Of a DNA stretch of 64,000 nt, positions 33,421 to 46,103 are shown piece by piece. Under the pieces are notes generated by a model, which had not been told where the DNA came from, did no database searches, and saw only the letters and a program-made list of their open reading frames with translations. The DNA comes from Ricinus communis. Taxonomy: Eukaryota > Streptophyta > Magnoliopsida > Malpighiales > Euphorbiaceae. How positions within the stretch are numbered: position 1 is the first letter of the stretch; the number at the start of each line of letters is the position of its first letter. The stretch is from contig NC_063261.1 of NCBI RefSeq assembly GCF_019578655.1, forward strand, positions 2,934,201-2,998,200. The letters run 5' to 3'. The position numbers and the translations under genes are program-made.

Positions 33421-33899
33421 TATGGTCTTCTAGACATCCATTCCTACTTAGATTTAGACTTTATCAACCTCGTCTTTATTGACTATTCTTGCTCGGTATA
33501 TGCTATTCGATTATCACTTCTCAATGAATTCATCCAAATTCAAATTCTTTTTTTCTTCATCGGTACGATATTTTGTCAATTTAAGCTACAAAAATCATAC
33601 AAGAAAATACAAAATAATTAGAAAAATGAGCCTAAAATAGTAAAATAATAAATACAAATAATAAAAAATTATATAAATCATAAACTTTTCATGCATGTAT
33701 GGCTGGACATAGGACTTGTAGATCTCGAACCATACTAAAAGATCAAACCAAAAATATCTATTGACCATTTGACTTTCTTAAATCAAATCATAGTGAAATT
33801 GGTTTTTAGTACGATTCTAGATCTCATTAGTTATTCATATCGAGAGATGTATCAAATCGTCCCATATTGTACTAAACTGAAGAAGAGCTAGGACCTGTT

Positions 33900-33901
33900 T
33901 C

Positions 33902-33934
<33 letters not shown>
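33900..33934. repeat. (AAT)n microsatellite
   Basis: An uninterrupted AAT trinucleotide run of about 35 bases. Confidence 0.95.
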
Positions 33935-34329
33935 CCAAGTCTAACCAATTAAGTCTAAACTTATAACTCAAACTTAGACTAACCAATTTTAGTATAATAA
34001 AATCATGAGGTTATTGGCTCAAATATAATTAGTCTAGAATCACAAACGCTAAGTATAAAATTTAGTTTTATAATATTCATCTTTATTAGAAATGAGAGTG
34101 TAATTTATCATTTTACTATGTAATTATTTAAGAAAAGCATGTAACATGTAATTTTTTATAAAGAGAATGAAAACCCTTATTAACTTCATGACTTTATATT
34201 AGTTGAATGCCTTAGTCATGAGTGAGAGTTTTCATGTATTGAGTTGCGCACTTTTTCCTTACGAAGGTTATGTTCCACTAGGTTATTTTTAGTAAGATAT
34301 TTTTAAAGAGGTAAATAGACTTTGTTTTC

Positions 34330-34840
34330 TGCTATTGGTAATGGCATGATTGCTATTTTAAGAAAAATGCAATAAAGTTTAGAAAACTACCATATGGTTT
34401 GATGTTTCTTCACTTGAGGGACGAATATATTTTTTGTATTAAAAGAATACCATGCGGTTTATTTTTTTAGTATTTTTGGGTACACATTTATGTCTTTATT
34501 ATTTTGTACATAGTTTTACATGTATTTAAGTTGAACCATAATTAAATTATTTCTCAAATTTGATTAAAATTAAAAAATATATGTTTTAACAATTTGTGAT
34601 GATCCAATATCTAATCGGATGCTAAATTACTTAAAAATATTTATTCTATTAAAAATTTATGTTTCTATTACTATTATACAATCCATAAAACGAGAAAAAT
34701 ATTGAATGTATCTAAAAAAATAAAACATTTTAAAAAATTACCATATAATTTGAGGCTTTTACACTTGAGGGACAAAAATGATTTTTATATCAAAAAGTTA
34801 CTTTGCGAATAGTTTAAGTTGAAAAAATAAAAGTTTTTGT
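34330..34840. repeat. Dispersed non-coding repeat (related copy near 57.3-57.6 kb, inverted)
   Basis: Contains two internal versions of 'ctaccatat(g/a)(g/a)tttga...cttgagggac(g/a)aa' (about 34,385 and 34,740). The same motif set occurs reverse-complemented at 57,500-57,600 (ccatccctcaagtgaaaagc...caaaccacaaggtagtttt). No frame is coding. It is probably a non-autonomous element or LTR piece. Confidence 0.5.
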
Positions 34841-36160
34841 TAAACAGAAATTTGAAAAACCTTTGAATTGGCATTATTTCACTCCATGTTAATGATTCTA
34901 TTAGATCCAAATCTCTAAATCAAACCGTTCCAAAAAATTAAAATGGTTTAGTATGGAAATTTTTATATTACTATACAATTCTTGAGATCCAATTTTGAAA
35001 GTTTTGAAGTTTGGTCTAACTCTCAAGATTTTGCAATTTCCAAATTTCCTTGAACTTGCTCACACCCGACTTGCATGCATTTGAAAAATAGAAATTTCAA
35101 GATCTTCAAAGCTAGGAATAAAATTATAGCTTCAACTTGGAATACGAGGAATTACATCCTCTTTTTCCAATTTATAAACATCACCGATGTAATCACAACA
35201 AAATTAAAAAAGCTTATAAAAATAACATCTCTTACAAGCACCATATTTATCAATATTAAAGCTAATCCTATCTTTTAAAGGATCAATAGTTAAATTAAAA
35301 ATAATATTACCCGAAACATACTCATTAAACAACCCACTATCCGCAATCTAAATAAACTTCATAATCACTTTCTTATAATGGAAGACAATAAGAAAATACT
35401 TAATAAAATAAAAAATATCAAGCTTTAGACCATCCTCATCGAACTCCCATATATTTGATAAAAATCAAGTACTAACAAATTACTTGTCCACTTTACGAGA
35501 ATTCTTGAACTATTTTTCAACAATCACAGGAGCTAAGAAAAGAAAGCTTATTAAAATTACAGTTATATTTCAAACTCGGGATAACAGCAAATTCGCCAAT
35601 ACTAATTCTTGATCGAGTACTAGAAACACAAATCCATAATTTTTTTTCTTAATAGGATGCAAAACCTCTTCAAAAGTGTTACAGGATGTAATACTAACAA
35701 AATAGAAATATATTGCTTTGGAAGATTTACTATAACTGAATTATAGGAATTAGATTAGTAGTCCTTCCGAAAGTATGATTGGCTGTCTGTGTAAAGATGT
35801 ATACAATTAACTTTATTTAAGTTTTATTAATTTTAGTATTGAATCTTAATATTTAATTATATTATAACATCTAATATAATATTTAATTATATTAAAACAC
35901 TCAATTATATAATAAAATATTTTGTTCAATAAAAAAGAGATCCACAGGGCAAAACAACTATAACTGGAAGATATAGCAAAGGCATAAGTGTTCTATTTTT
36001 CAAATTTTTTGTCAATGAATTTTTAAAGAAATCACCTCTTTTATCAATTCTATATGATTCAATATTTTTATCAAGCATAAGTTATATACATGTAAAATTA
36101 TAAATCAATATGCAAAACTATTTTCTCAAATCTCATTACACAGTTACATGCTATCAGAGC
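34841..36160. other. A+T-rich DNA, no gene seen
   Basis: Short open frames only. At 36,145-36,162 a 'tgctatcagagcataatc' sequence recalls the tgg/ctatcagagc primer-binding site of LTR elements, but no LTR pair could be placed. Confidence 0.35.
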
Positions 36161-36692
36161 ATAATCATTAACCCTAGAAATTAAATTTGGAAAAATTCTT
36201 CATAGTTTAAAATTGGAAGTAGGACTCCGTTGTTTAGATCACACTTTTAGGGAAATGACCTTTTATCACTACCTGCATAAGGAGGAGTTGCCTGCCAATT
36301 AGCCTTTTTTGAAAGTTCGAACACTGGAGTTAGTGTGTGTGAACCACACACACCAATCGAAAGTTTTTGCCCTTAGCCCATTCACCAAAGGTGAGGGCGC
36401 GTGTCTAATTGAGAACTTCAATGGTCATAATCATTAACCCTAGAAATTAAATTTGGGAAAATTCTTCATAGTTTAAAATTGGAAGTAGGACTCCATTGTT
36501 TAGATCACACCTTTAGGGAAATGACCTTTTATCACTGCCTGCATAAAGAGGAGTGCTGCCTGCCAATTAGCCTTTTTTGAAAGTTCGAACACTGGAGTCA
36601 GTGTGTGTGAGCCACACACACCAATCGAAGGTTTTTGCCCTTAGCCCATTCACCAGAGGTGAGGGCGCGTGTCTAATTGAGAACTCAATGGT
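36161..36692 (+). repeat. 266-bp direct tandem duplication
   Basis: Two head-to-tail units begin ataatcattaaccctagaaa at 36,161 and 36,427 and are about 95% identical by eye. Each contains a small hairpin, gtgtgtgtgaaccacacacac (copy 1; gagcc in copy 2), and a G+C-rich gtgagggcgcgtgtctaattg motif. No coding frame is seen. High identity points to a recent duplication. Confidence 0.9.
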
Positions 36693-38963
36693 CATTGGTT
36701 CTTGGCTCACCTGATTTTGTACAATTGATTTCTTGAGTCTGTTGAGTGATTGTGTGTTATGTGGTACGTAAGTTTTAAAAAGGACAGGTTTGAGCTCCGC
36801 CCTTTTGGTTTATGAAATTTTTGTCGCTTCTATTTCTATTGGTATTGTGGCGGAGAAAAATCTGTAGTTATATATGATATGATTATAATAATGGCAAAAA
36901 TAATTAAATATAAACTCAATGGGTCTATATTATTTGGAATGGAGTAAAGACTATTAGACTTTTGTTTTTATGTACTATCAATAAACATGATCATTTGATG
37001 GATGGCCCACCTAAGGATAATAAGTAAAGACAAACCCATCATAGGGAGGATTAGGGGTGGCCCAATCCTGTTTGAAACTGGAACTGGATCCATCAAAATC
37101 GATTCACAAATGGTTACACTCGGAACCGAATAAGAATCAAATTGAAACTGTTAAAGGACCGGTTCCCCTTTTATTGGAACTAGGGCTGACAGTTCCATTC
37201 ATGAACCGGCAATTCTGGTTCCGGTTTCAAACTGCCAATCTAATAAAAGTAGGGTGCAACAGTTATATGACCATTATAATGTTTACCTTAGCCAAATTTC
37301 GCCATTTGCTTTACAAAAAAAGTAGATAACCATTGCACATGTAACGCTTATCGTAAAAAAGAATCTTTTAATTTTTTTTTAATTCTTTTAAAAAAATTTT
37401 AAAGGGATATTTTAAATAGCCTAATAGATATTTTTTTTAACTGTCCTCCCAACTCTCCCAACGCTCTCAATCTCTCATTCTCATACGCTTTCTTTATTTA
37501 CACCATACTCTTTTAACCCAAATAAATAATTAAGGCTCAAAAATTAATAAAGTCCAATCGGAAAAACTAAGTCTGGCTTATGGTTAATTACTGATTAAAG
37601 GATTTATTAAAATAATTATTTTAATTAATTCACATAGGCAATTACTTAGATAAGTGAAACAAGGAAATGGAAATTCAAATAAAAAAATTATTTGAAATTC
37701 CTTCCATGGCAGTTACTCACAATTTTGGCTCGTGGTGCCCGTATTGATAAGGATAAGGGTTGATCATTTATTCACTTTAAGTGGTTAGTTTATTATTTTG
37801 TAGTTATGCTATGTGGTAGTTATAGAAATGTAAGGAGAAAAAGGAAAGGATATAGAACAAGGATACACAACACAATCACACAGATAAAAACTTATACAAA
37901 ACTTAGAAAAAAATTCTCTATGCATTTTTTTGCTATCGAGCTTTCTTTGTATTATTGAACTTTTGATCAGCAGTATTCCAGCATTCTACATATAAAGGAG
38001 GAAGTTAAAGTGGCAACTCCAAATACCGCAATACTAGCAGGCCATATTTGCCTCAGCATATTTATATAAATACTACTCTTGTTAACCAACCTACTATGAA
38101 TAATGTAGAAGGAGATGTAGGAGACAATCCTCCAATACTTAATCAGCACAGGAATCTATTGAACCAACATATAGAAATCTATTGAACCAACTCAAACAAA
38201 TTTATGGTTTAAAAAAATTTATAGTTTTGGCATGAGAAAAATAGGCCGACCGAATCTTCACAAACTTTACCCAAATACTATTGACATCAACAATTGTAAG
38301 CACCCATTTTCTGAATCTAAATATCGATGGAATTATGAAAAATCAAATGATGAAAGTTGCTACTTCTCTTGGGTCTCGTGGGATTGAGGATGGTCAAATC
38401 CTAATGAGGATTACAAGTAATTGAGCCAAATATCAATTTCTAAAATTAAATTGGACTACATTAATAGAAAACATTAAGTTTTGGGTATAAAATTGAACCA
38501 ATTGAAAAGTTTGGGACTAAATTGCAAAAATCCTAAAAAATTGCCAACCTAGAGCCAATCGGCACTATGCAGAGCATGCCAACTTTACATTGTTTCAATT
38601 GGCTCAAAACTCAGATCTTAATATCGTTTTAAGTATTTTTCGACTTTAAATATCAATAATTATTAAAATATATTTTCTAGAAGGTTTTTATCGATAATCA
38701 TTAGGATTTTTAAATATTTTTATGATTAAATCAATTTTTAATAAATAATTATCGTTTAGAGAGTTTTTGGTACTAGAGCCCGCTAGAGGGGTGGGTTATA
38801 GAAGATTAATTTATAATTTAAACTGTAACCGTTAAAAGATTAGAAAAATAGACGATTTGAGTTGGTGTGGTCTCTGTTATAAGTCTTGAGATAGGCTATA
38901 AATCGAATAATATCACCTTCATAACCCGCACTTTTTTATCTTAAAACAATCACACTTTAAAAT
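36693..38963. other. Repeat-rich DNA without genes
   Basis: Around 37,040-37,270 a G+C-enriched patch with repeated aaccggttcc/ggttccggttt words is seen; such patches occur in plant hAT-type non-autonomous elements, but termini were not found. From about 38,295 a tgtaagcacccatttt stretch followed by A+T-rich DNA may be part of an LTR. The last 170 bases are probably the leader of pararetroviral copy A. Confidence 0.35.
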
Positions 38964-40337
38964 ATGGATCAATTATTTTGTAGATCTACTTCTTTTTCGG
39001 GTTCCTCAATTGGATCAGAGAATAAGATTGTAAACTCTAAGGAGTATATAACTAAAAACTTTGAAAAACAAATTGATTATTGGAAAATCCAAAAAGTCGA
39101 TAAAGAATAAATCTATAAAACCTCAAGATTCAATCTTTCTAAAACCGATTTCACTATTAAAACAAAAGAAAGAGATATTCAATTATCCTTTGAAACAATA
39201 AAACTTATCTCTGTAAAGTCTTTACAGACTCATACAGATAAAAACTTTAAATACATTCATATAGGACTGGTCCAAGTTGAAATTAAACCTTTAACAAAAT
39301 CCATCTTAGCAGTCCTTAGGGGATAATAGGTTCATCAACTTCTAGGATTCCTTACTGAGTTCAATAGAATCCAGTTTGTGTAGTGGACCAATATCATTTG
39401 AATATTATTCAAACATAACAATCTTTTTAAATAATAAAAATATTTTGCAATCTTTAATATTGAAGATTAAAACCCATAATTATAAAATATTGGAAGGATC
39501 AATTCTAGTAGCCTTAATATATAAAATCTATTACAAGGTGATGGTTTCAGCATTTGCAACTAAACATAAGGTTCAGTCTAAAAAGGAAGAAACTACTTTG
39601 TTACAAATGTATTTTATAAAATCTAACATTATAACTCTTGGATCTATAAAATGGAGAAATATAATTCTTCCAAAAGAATGGATCTTAGAAGGAACAGTAG
39701 ATCCCAAAGAAGAAGAACCTTCTGATCCCCCAAACTAAACAACTAGATCAGAAATATCACACAACTTTTGGATGGCAGTGTGAGGCTTTCTTTTAATAGA
39801 AAGTACACAAGTTTGAGATTTTCTTATGAAGCCTCAACTTCTGAAACCATTGATGTAGGGAGACTATCAAACCTTCCTTTGGTCATAAACTTGCCTTATG
39901 AAAGGTAAGATTCAAACATGAAACCAAATCTACCACTAGTAATACATCTACCATTTAGAGATCAACCGAGGTATTTCACTTCAAACATACCCAACATTGA
40001 TCTCCACAAAGTATATTATAGATCCACAGTTCCAATACCTGTATATACCAGTAGAGACAAAAACTCTCATGTTTCATCTATAGCCTTTACTATAACTGCA
40101 AATCTAAATGAAAACATGCAGAATGAAATCTATATTTTAGAAAAGGAGTTTGTTATAGATAAACACTATCTACATAAAGACTTCTATTCTAAAGAAAATA
40201 TAGAAAAAAGGTTGAGGTTCTTTAAACATTTCATAAACACAAGATCTGAAACTCAAAATGAATTTTTCAATTTTGTTGTTCAAAACAGAGCACATGCTCT
40301 ATTTTCGATTGGTCTAAGATATATAGATAAAAAATAA
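38964..40337 (+). pseudogene. Movement protein (30K superfamily) relic
   Basis: An ATG at 38,964 opens a Ser-rich N terminus, with a stop after about 48 codons. The core has FKYIHIGLVQVEIKPLTK near 39,250, then GPISFEYY, ILKIKTHNY, and LIYKIYYKVMVSA near 39,530, which are the hallmark blocks of caulimovirid 30K movement proteins. Stops interrupt it at about 39,330 and 39,380. The following 39,918-40,337 stretch is open (139 codons) and conserved in copy B, but has no motif I can name; it links to the coat-protein region. Movement proteins carry virus between cells through plasmodesmata. This copy is non-functional. Confidence 0.75.
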
Positions 40338-42060
40338 TATCTCATACCCCTTTAAAACCTTGAGTCCTCTTACAAAATCTAAAATCATAAATTGGGAAAC
40401 AAATGATGGAAAAATAGAATTTGTTCATCCTCTTGTGAGACATGTAAAGATACCTCATTTAAACCAAACTGTAGAAGCCTCACCATATAAAACCGTAAAC
40501 CAAGGCACAAACGTAAACTTTAAAAATATCATTTTGTAAAATAATTTTACAAATGTCCATCTGCATACTATTGGAGAATAGCTTAAGAGGATAGAACAAT
40601 CTGTACAAAGCATGGCTCCCCTTGTGGTTAAACAAGTAGATTAAAATCTTAAGAACTTTGTTTTTAAACCATATAAAGTCTCAAAACAAAATCAAAAGGA
40701 TATCTAGTCTGGGAAATTTGACTTCATTAAAGCCATTAGAGATCAATTGGAAAGAATAAAGTCACATTCTACAGGCCTAATTATCCCTGATACTCTTCAA
40801 CAAACCAACCATAATAGGATCAATGACTTGGAAGAAATAGATTCTAATTCCCATGATTCTGGAGAAGAAGCCTTTAGAATGGATAAACCTTATATAAACA
40901 AAATAACCTCGCAAAACAATCAAACAAAACTAGATATACGATTAGAAAATAAATCCCTTCTCTTGTATAAATTCAACATAACAACTCTATATGAATGGAA
41001 CCTAAATGGAATCACAAAATATCAAATCGTAGGACTCCTTCAATAAATGACTATGGCAGCAAATGCCCATAGAACCTAAAACAAAGCCACTGACCGAGCT
41101 ATTGCTGAACTTCTAATTTCTGGATTTTCAAAACAACTCAAGGGTTGGTGGGATCACCACCTGACCCAGTCAGAACACTTAGATATCTTAAATGCAGTCC
41201 AGGTAAATGAAACAGGAGATCCAATCCTAGATGAACTTGGACAAGTCATCCAAGATGCTGTAAACACTCTAATTCGCACCATTTTATTGGAGATCATTCG
41301 TATTTTAAAGATAAAAATGCATAATTATTATCCAATCTAAGATGTAAAAAACTAAGAGATTTCCAATGGTATAGAACCACTTTCCTCATTAGAGTCATGC
41401 TTAGAGAAGATTCAAACCAATCTGTTTAGAAGGAAAAATTTCTAACAGGACTCTCCACCCTTTTAGGAGAAAAGGTTAGGAATAGGATAAGAGAAACTTT
41501 TGGGACCTAAGAATTGACTGTAACAACCTGACATATGGAGAACTTATAGGCTTCACCCAAAAGGAGGGCCTCAAAATATGTCAGGATTTAAAACTTTAAA
41601 AACATTTAAAATGGGAAATGAAAAGGCCAAAAAGGAACTTGGCTCTTTTTGCCAACAATTTGACATAAATATTAAAATACCCAGCAACAACTGTTTTGGA
41701 AATTGTGGTGAAAAGAATAAAAAAACCAAGAAGAGGTACAAAATATCAAGATACTACCCTGATAGGAAACATATAGTTAATAAACCTTATTACAATAAAA
41801 CATCAAAAAGAAAAATAAAGCGAATAAAACCTTTGAGAAAACCATAAAACCAAAACTAAAGCTGCGGGACATCACTTTTTTTAAATGTGAAAATAAGGAT
41901 CATTATGCAAAGTACTATAGGGTCAAAAGACAATCACAAGAAATAAACCTAGAAGAAGAAACTTTAGCAAAGATTGAAGCTCTTCTTCTTCAGATTTTTG
42001 CATCGGAATTTTCTAGTGGAGAAATCCAAAATGATGACCGTGTTTCTAGTAGTGAATAAT
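40338..42060 (+). pseudogene. Coat-protein region with degenerate zinc knuckle
   Basis: Several short open stretches in different frames are seen. Around 41,050-41,560 there are capsid-like blocks (a FSKQLKGWWDHHLT-type motif, then a segment about short RNA/partner contacts that I cannot name). A basic Lys/Arg-rich stretch (about 41,690-41,840) is followed by a knuckle at 41,876-41,925 reading FKCENKDHYAKYYR, in which two of the zinc ligands expected in C-C-H-C order have been lost. Acidic/serine-rich residues follow (about 41,940-42,060). The order basic-knuckle-acidic is that of pararetroviral coat proteins. Confidence 0.65.
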
Positions 42061-42539
42061 ATGACACTGAAAACTAAATAAATATTTTGACTAAGGATCA
42101 AGAAATAGTCCTTGAAGTTATAAAATAAATTAAAAACACTGAAATCCAGATAGAATATCTGGATAAATTATTAAAATCTTTAAAGGAAAAAACGGGAAGC
42201 AACCACTTCTAATATATCTCAATCTAAAACCAGGACTTATGATCTCACAAGAAATCTTGAAAGAAAGAGAGAAAATCCGGTGGCATCCATTGAGGGATTA
42301 CAAAAGGAGATTAAAGAATTAAAATGTCAAATAAAACAAATAAAATAAAAATAAGAAGAAGATAGTAAAATCATACAACTTTTTCTTACAAAATAAGATA
42401 AATCTTTTGAAACATCAGAGGATGATGAAAGTGAAGAAAATAAAAATATCGAAAATATTGAAACCATTCCAAAAGATTTTCTTTGCGTTTTAAAACAAAT
42501 AACCCCCAGAAAATATTTGATTAAAATCACCCATGTTTC

Positions 42540-42890
42540 TTCAAAGGATTTTAGGATAGATACAATTACTTTATTTGATACAGGAGCAGATCTCAATTGT
42601 ATTAAAGAAAGTCTTGTTCCAAGAAATTTTTAGAAGAAATAAAAGAAAATTATCAGTAGCAAACAACTCCAAAATGGATATAAAATATAAAACAGAAGCA
42701 TATGTGGAAAACAAAGGCTACAGAATTAAAACTAACTTTGTCATTATTTCCAATATTCATCACAATATAATTTCGGGAAAACCATTTATAAACCTTATAA
42801 CTCCTTATTCTGTGAACTATGAAGGTATATACTTCAAAACCAAAAAAAGAAAAGGTATTTTTTCCTTTCATAGAAAAACTGCAAACTAGG
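42540..42890 (+). pseudogene. Pararetroviral aspartic protease relic
   Basis: TLFDTGADLNCI, the active-site block of pararetroviral proteases, lies at about 42,565-42,600 (Asp-Thr-Gly at 42,577-42,585). The frame shifts shortly afterwards (about 42,610-42,640). A hydrophobic second block with HHNIISGKPF follows near 42,755-42,785. The enzyme would process the polyprotein. Confidence 0.8.
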
Positions 42891-43019
42891 AATCTCAGCA
42901 TTCTAAAAGCATATTCTATTTATGAAAATGAGATTCATATGCTAGTAAAAGGGAAAGAAACTGAGTTATTTAATTTAAAAATGTATCCTTTCATAAATTT
43001 GAACAACAGCTCAATAACT

Positions 43020-43890
43020 GGGTGAAATTTTTTTTTATTTTCAAAAAGAAAATTAAAAATGAAATTTGTGCTGATTTACCAAATACTTTTTTGGAGTAGA
43101 AAACAACATATGATAGATTTAGCATATGAACTTGATTTTGATGAAAGAAATATTCCTACCAAAGCTAGACCTATCTAGATGAATGCCTAGTTAGAACAAC
43201 ATTGTAGGGAAGAGATTAGTGAACTGTTACAAAAAGGCTTAATTTCGAAATTAAGATCACCATGGTCTTGTGTAGCCTTTTATGTAAACAAAAACTCAAA
43301 AATTAAGAAGGAAACTCCTAGGTTAGTAATAAATTATAAACCCTTAAACAAAGCATAGAAATGGATTAGGTATCCTATTTCTAACAAAAAAGACCCCTTT
43401 TAAAATCTTCACAAGACTTTTATATTTTTAAAATTTGACATGAGATTAGGATTTTAGCAAAATCCAACTAAAACGTGAAGATAAATATAAAACTACATTT
43501 ACAGTTCCATTCGGACAATTTGAGTGGAAGATAATGCATCTTGATCTAAAGCATCTTGATTTAAAAGATGCCTCTTCTAAATTCTAAAGGATAATAAATG
43601 ACATTTTTGAACCTCATAAAGAATTTTACTTGGTTTATATAGACGATGTTCTAGTATTTTCAAATTCTATAAAACAACACTTTAAACACTTAGAGACTTT
43701 CTTCTATATAACAAAGAAGAACGGTCTAATAGTTTCAAAACCTAAAATGGTCCTATTCCAAACTAGAATAAGGTCCTTAGGATATTATATTACTCAGGGA
43801 ACAATAACTCCAATAGAAAGATCTCTAGAGTTTGCAAATAAGTTCTCCAATAAGATTCTTGATAAAAATAATTGCAAAGATTTCTAAGGA
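43020..43890 (+). pseudogene. Pararetroviral reverse transcriptase relic
   Basis: Blocks visible in order include ELLQKGLISK, RLVINYKPLNK, a fractured KFDMRLGF stretch, TVPFGQFEW, and the catalytic YIDDVLVFS at about 43,636-43,662, then HFKHLETFF and LGYYITQGTITP. Stops and indels break it between about 43,360 and 43,600. The catalytic Asp pair is intact but the enzyme cannot be made as one chain. Confidence 0.85.
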
Positions 43891-44456
43891 GTTTAAATTA
43901 TGTGATAAATTTTTGTCCTAATATAAACCTCTTAACCAAATCCTTACATGACAGGCTCAAGAAAGCCCTAGCACCATGGACAGATGAACGGACTAAAACA
44001 GTTCAAAAAACTAATAACTTACTCTTAAAAACCCCTTGCCTTCACTTAGCAGACCCTGCTTTACCGAAGATAGTAAAGACGGATGCTTCAGATATAGGGT
44101 ATGGGGAAATTTTAAAACAAATACATAATGGGCATGAGTGCATCACACAATTCATTTCTACGCATTGAAATGATTGCCAGAAAAATTATTCCACCATTAA
44201 AAAATAAATCTTGAGCATTACCCATATGCATCAAAAAATTTCAAAGTGATTTACTCAATCAAAAATTTTTACGTCGCATTAATTGTAAATTTGGTAAAGA
44301 AATTTCACAAAAAGATGTCCATAACATTGCATAAAAATAGATTTATGCTAGGTGGCAAGCTGTTCTTTTAGCCTTTAATTTTGAAATAGAATTTATCAAA
44401 GGAGAAAATAATTCAGTTCCAGATTTTCTAACTCGAGAACTTTTGCAAAACAGATA
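43890..44456 (+). pseudogene. Pararetroviral RNase H relic
   Basis: A 98-codon open stretch (43,872-44,168) includes LNYVINFCPNINLL, APWTDERTK, CLHLADPALPK and the catalytic TDASDIGYGEIL. A frameshift and stops follow. The C-terminal part is still readable near 44,340-44,456 (WQAVL, FNFEIEFIKGENNSVPDFL) and ends with TAA. Some 60-70 bases found in related sequences appear to be missing near 44,260-44,280. Confidence 0.8.
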
Positions 44457-45836
44457 AATGGTTTGAAAAATAAAGGAAAGATGGTTCAAGTTGAAATAAA
44501 AAAACCTAAAAATCCATACACAAAACCCAATTCATCTGCCTAACCAATAACTTCATGGATTGAAGTGGTGGAAAAAGAGGAAGGTGCTCAAACCAGTACC
44601 TCGTACTCGTCAAAACAACAGCAAATCCAAACATGGCTCGAATACCTTACAAAACAACTATAGCTCATACAAGCGTTGCAAAAGGCATTAGGTATCTTTA
44701 AACTCAGTATTATTCTAAATCTAGAGAAAGAAATTTCCAAAAACCTTCTTTCTCAAGAGGATTCTCAAAGACGATTAAAATGATTGCTCCAAATACCTAG
44801 ATTGTTCTTTCTCAATCAAAAAAGAAAAATTTTGACTATTTTTATAAAAGAAATTTCTAAAGTATTATTACAATGGAAGAAGGATTTTTCAATAAAAGTC
44901 CATCGATAGCAATATTAAAAGTTTTTCCCAGAGGCTGGCATTTTTAATTTTGGAATCTTTCAAAACTCCAACCTTACTATGAGGAAACTTTGTAACGTAC
45001 TGCCTCAGTAAAGTTTAAACACTTCATAAATGAAGACCAAAACCTAATCCCGCATATCCCACTTGTTATATTCTAACGTTGCTCCACCCTCTGGAATGAG
45101 GACAAGATTTGTTAAATCTTGAAGCCTTCCCTATCTCCTTCTAAAATAAAATCAACCACTGCGTAACTTATTACTACTGGGACTACCAGCAGGCATGGTT
45201 TAACACCTTTATCATCCAAAACAAAAAACAAACCCATTCCTACCTTTTTTACCTAGACACTAAACTAAAATTCAAATTCCTTTTATAGTGCACCTTGCAA
45301 TGGTGGAATTACTTTGGTTCAGTGCCTGATCTTCTTCTAGTAGAAGTAAATATGACCTTTTTAAAACCCACTATAAACCTCTTGAATCAGAATCTAGGTT
45401 AACCCTTTTATTTCTGTTCAGTTCAAAATTCTTCTTATCCTGGGTAATGTAGTGAGACTATGACTACACCAAAAATTATGGTATAATCACACTTATTCAA
45501 AAATTCTAGGTAAAATGGTGGGACTCCTTCAATGTCCTAGAAAAAATCCTAAAACCAGCTGTAAAGGAATGGCTGATTAGCCAGGGGGTGCATGAAGACA
45601 AATCATTCCGCCTTAATATTCCTCACACAAAAATCTCATGCACGCGCTTTACTTGCAGCAGCTTAAATAGAGGAAAAATACTTTGTAATAATGTCCCAAA
45701 TATTGCAAAATAAATCAAAATCCAATTAGTACGAAGGATCATCATCATTCAAACCAATAATAAGTTTGAGAGATGATAATGAGGACGATTATTTTGGGAT
45801 CTTTCCACCTATTAATAAAACTTTTAAAGCATGATG
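44457..45836 (+). pseudogene. Downstream viral ORF relic (ORF2-like)
   Basis: After RNase H a MVQVEIKKPKNPYTK start (about 44,480) leads into a region with IEVVEKEEG, Gln/Ser-rich sequence and helical stretches, broken by many stops. Its C terminus (about 45,620-45,836) is Ser/Asp-rich and matches copy B, where it stays open for 78 codons. The function of this second ORF in such viruses is not known to me. It ends near the G+C-rich repeats that start the intergenic region. Confidence 0.55.
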
Positions 45837-46103
45837 TAGCCCAATGGGCTTGTAAAAGTTTGTATGGCCCAACCGGCCTATTATAAAACTTGTAAGGCCA
45901 AATGGGCCTATAAAGATTAAAAACCAAGCAGGGCGATAAAAAAAGTAAAAGTAAAACCATTGTACGGAATCTTTGCAAGCTTTTTTAAAACATTTCTCCT
46001 ACCGATTCTAGAAGAAAAGTAGCACTCCATTCTATGGACTGACATCCATTATCCACCACACCAAGGGCAGGCTCCTTTCCCTGTGACTTGAGCTGGCATC
46101 CAC
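45837..46103 (+). other. Viral intergenic region of copy A, truncated
   Basis: Short direct repeats of a tggcccaa...ggcctat...aaaacttgtaaggcc type occur at 45,838-45,920. They are also found in copy B at 46,755-46,860 in inverted orientation. They are followed by a stretch up to 46,103 with ctggcatccact, after which the inverted similarity to copy B ends. Confidence 0.6.

Larger units (their letters stand above)
38964..46103 (+). mobile_element. Endogenous pararetrovirus copy A (Caulimoviridae), decayed
   Basis: A roughly 7.1-kb plus-strand viral relic. Its order is movement protein, coat/zinc-knuckle region, aspartic protease, reverse transcriptase, RNase H and then a second downstream ORF, the layout of caulimovirids that use one large polyprotein (petuvirus- or florendovirus-like; genus not settled). 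There is no integrase and no LTR, which separates it from gypsy elements. All reading frames are interrupted by many stops and frameshifts. It ends at about 46,103, where similarity to the inverted copy B stops. Confidence 0.85.

Noticed and set aside
37057..37329. 90-codon open frame
   Set aside because: Arises from repeated aaccggttcc-like words; no start context or domain.
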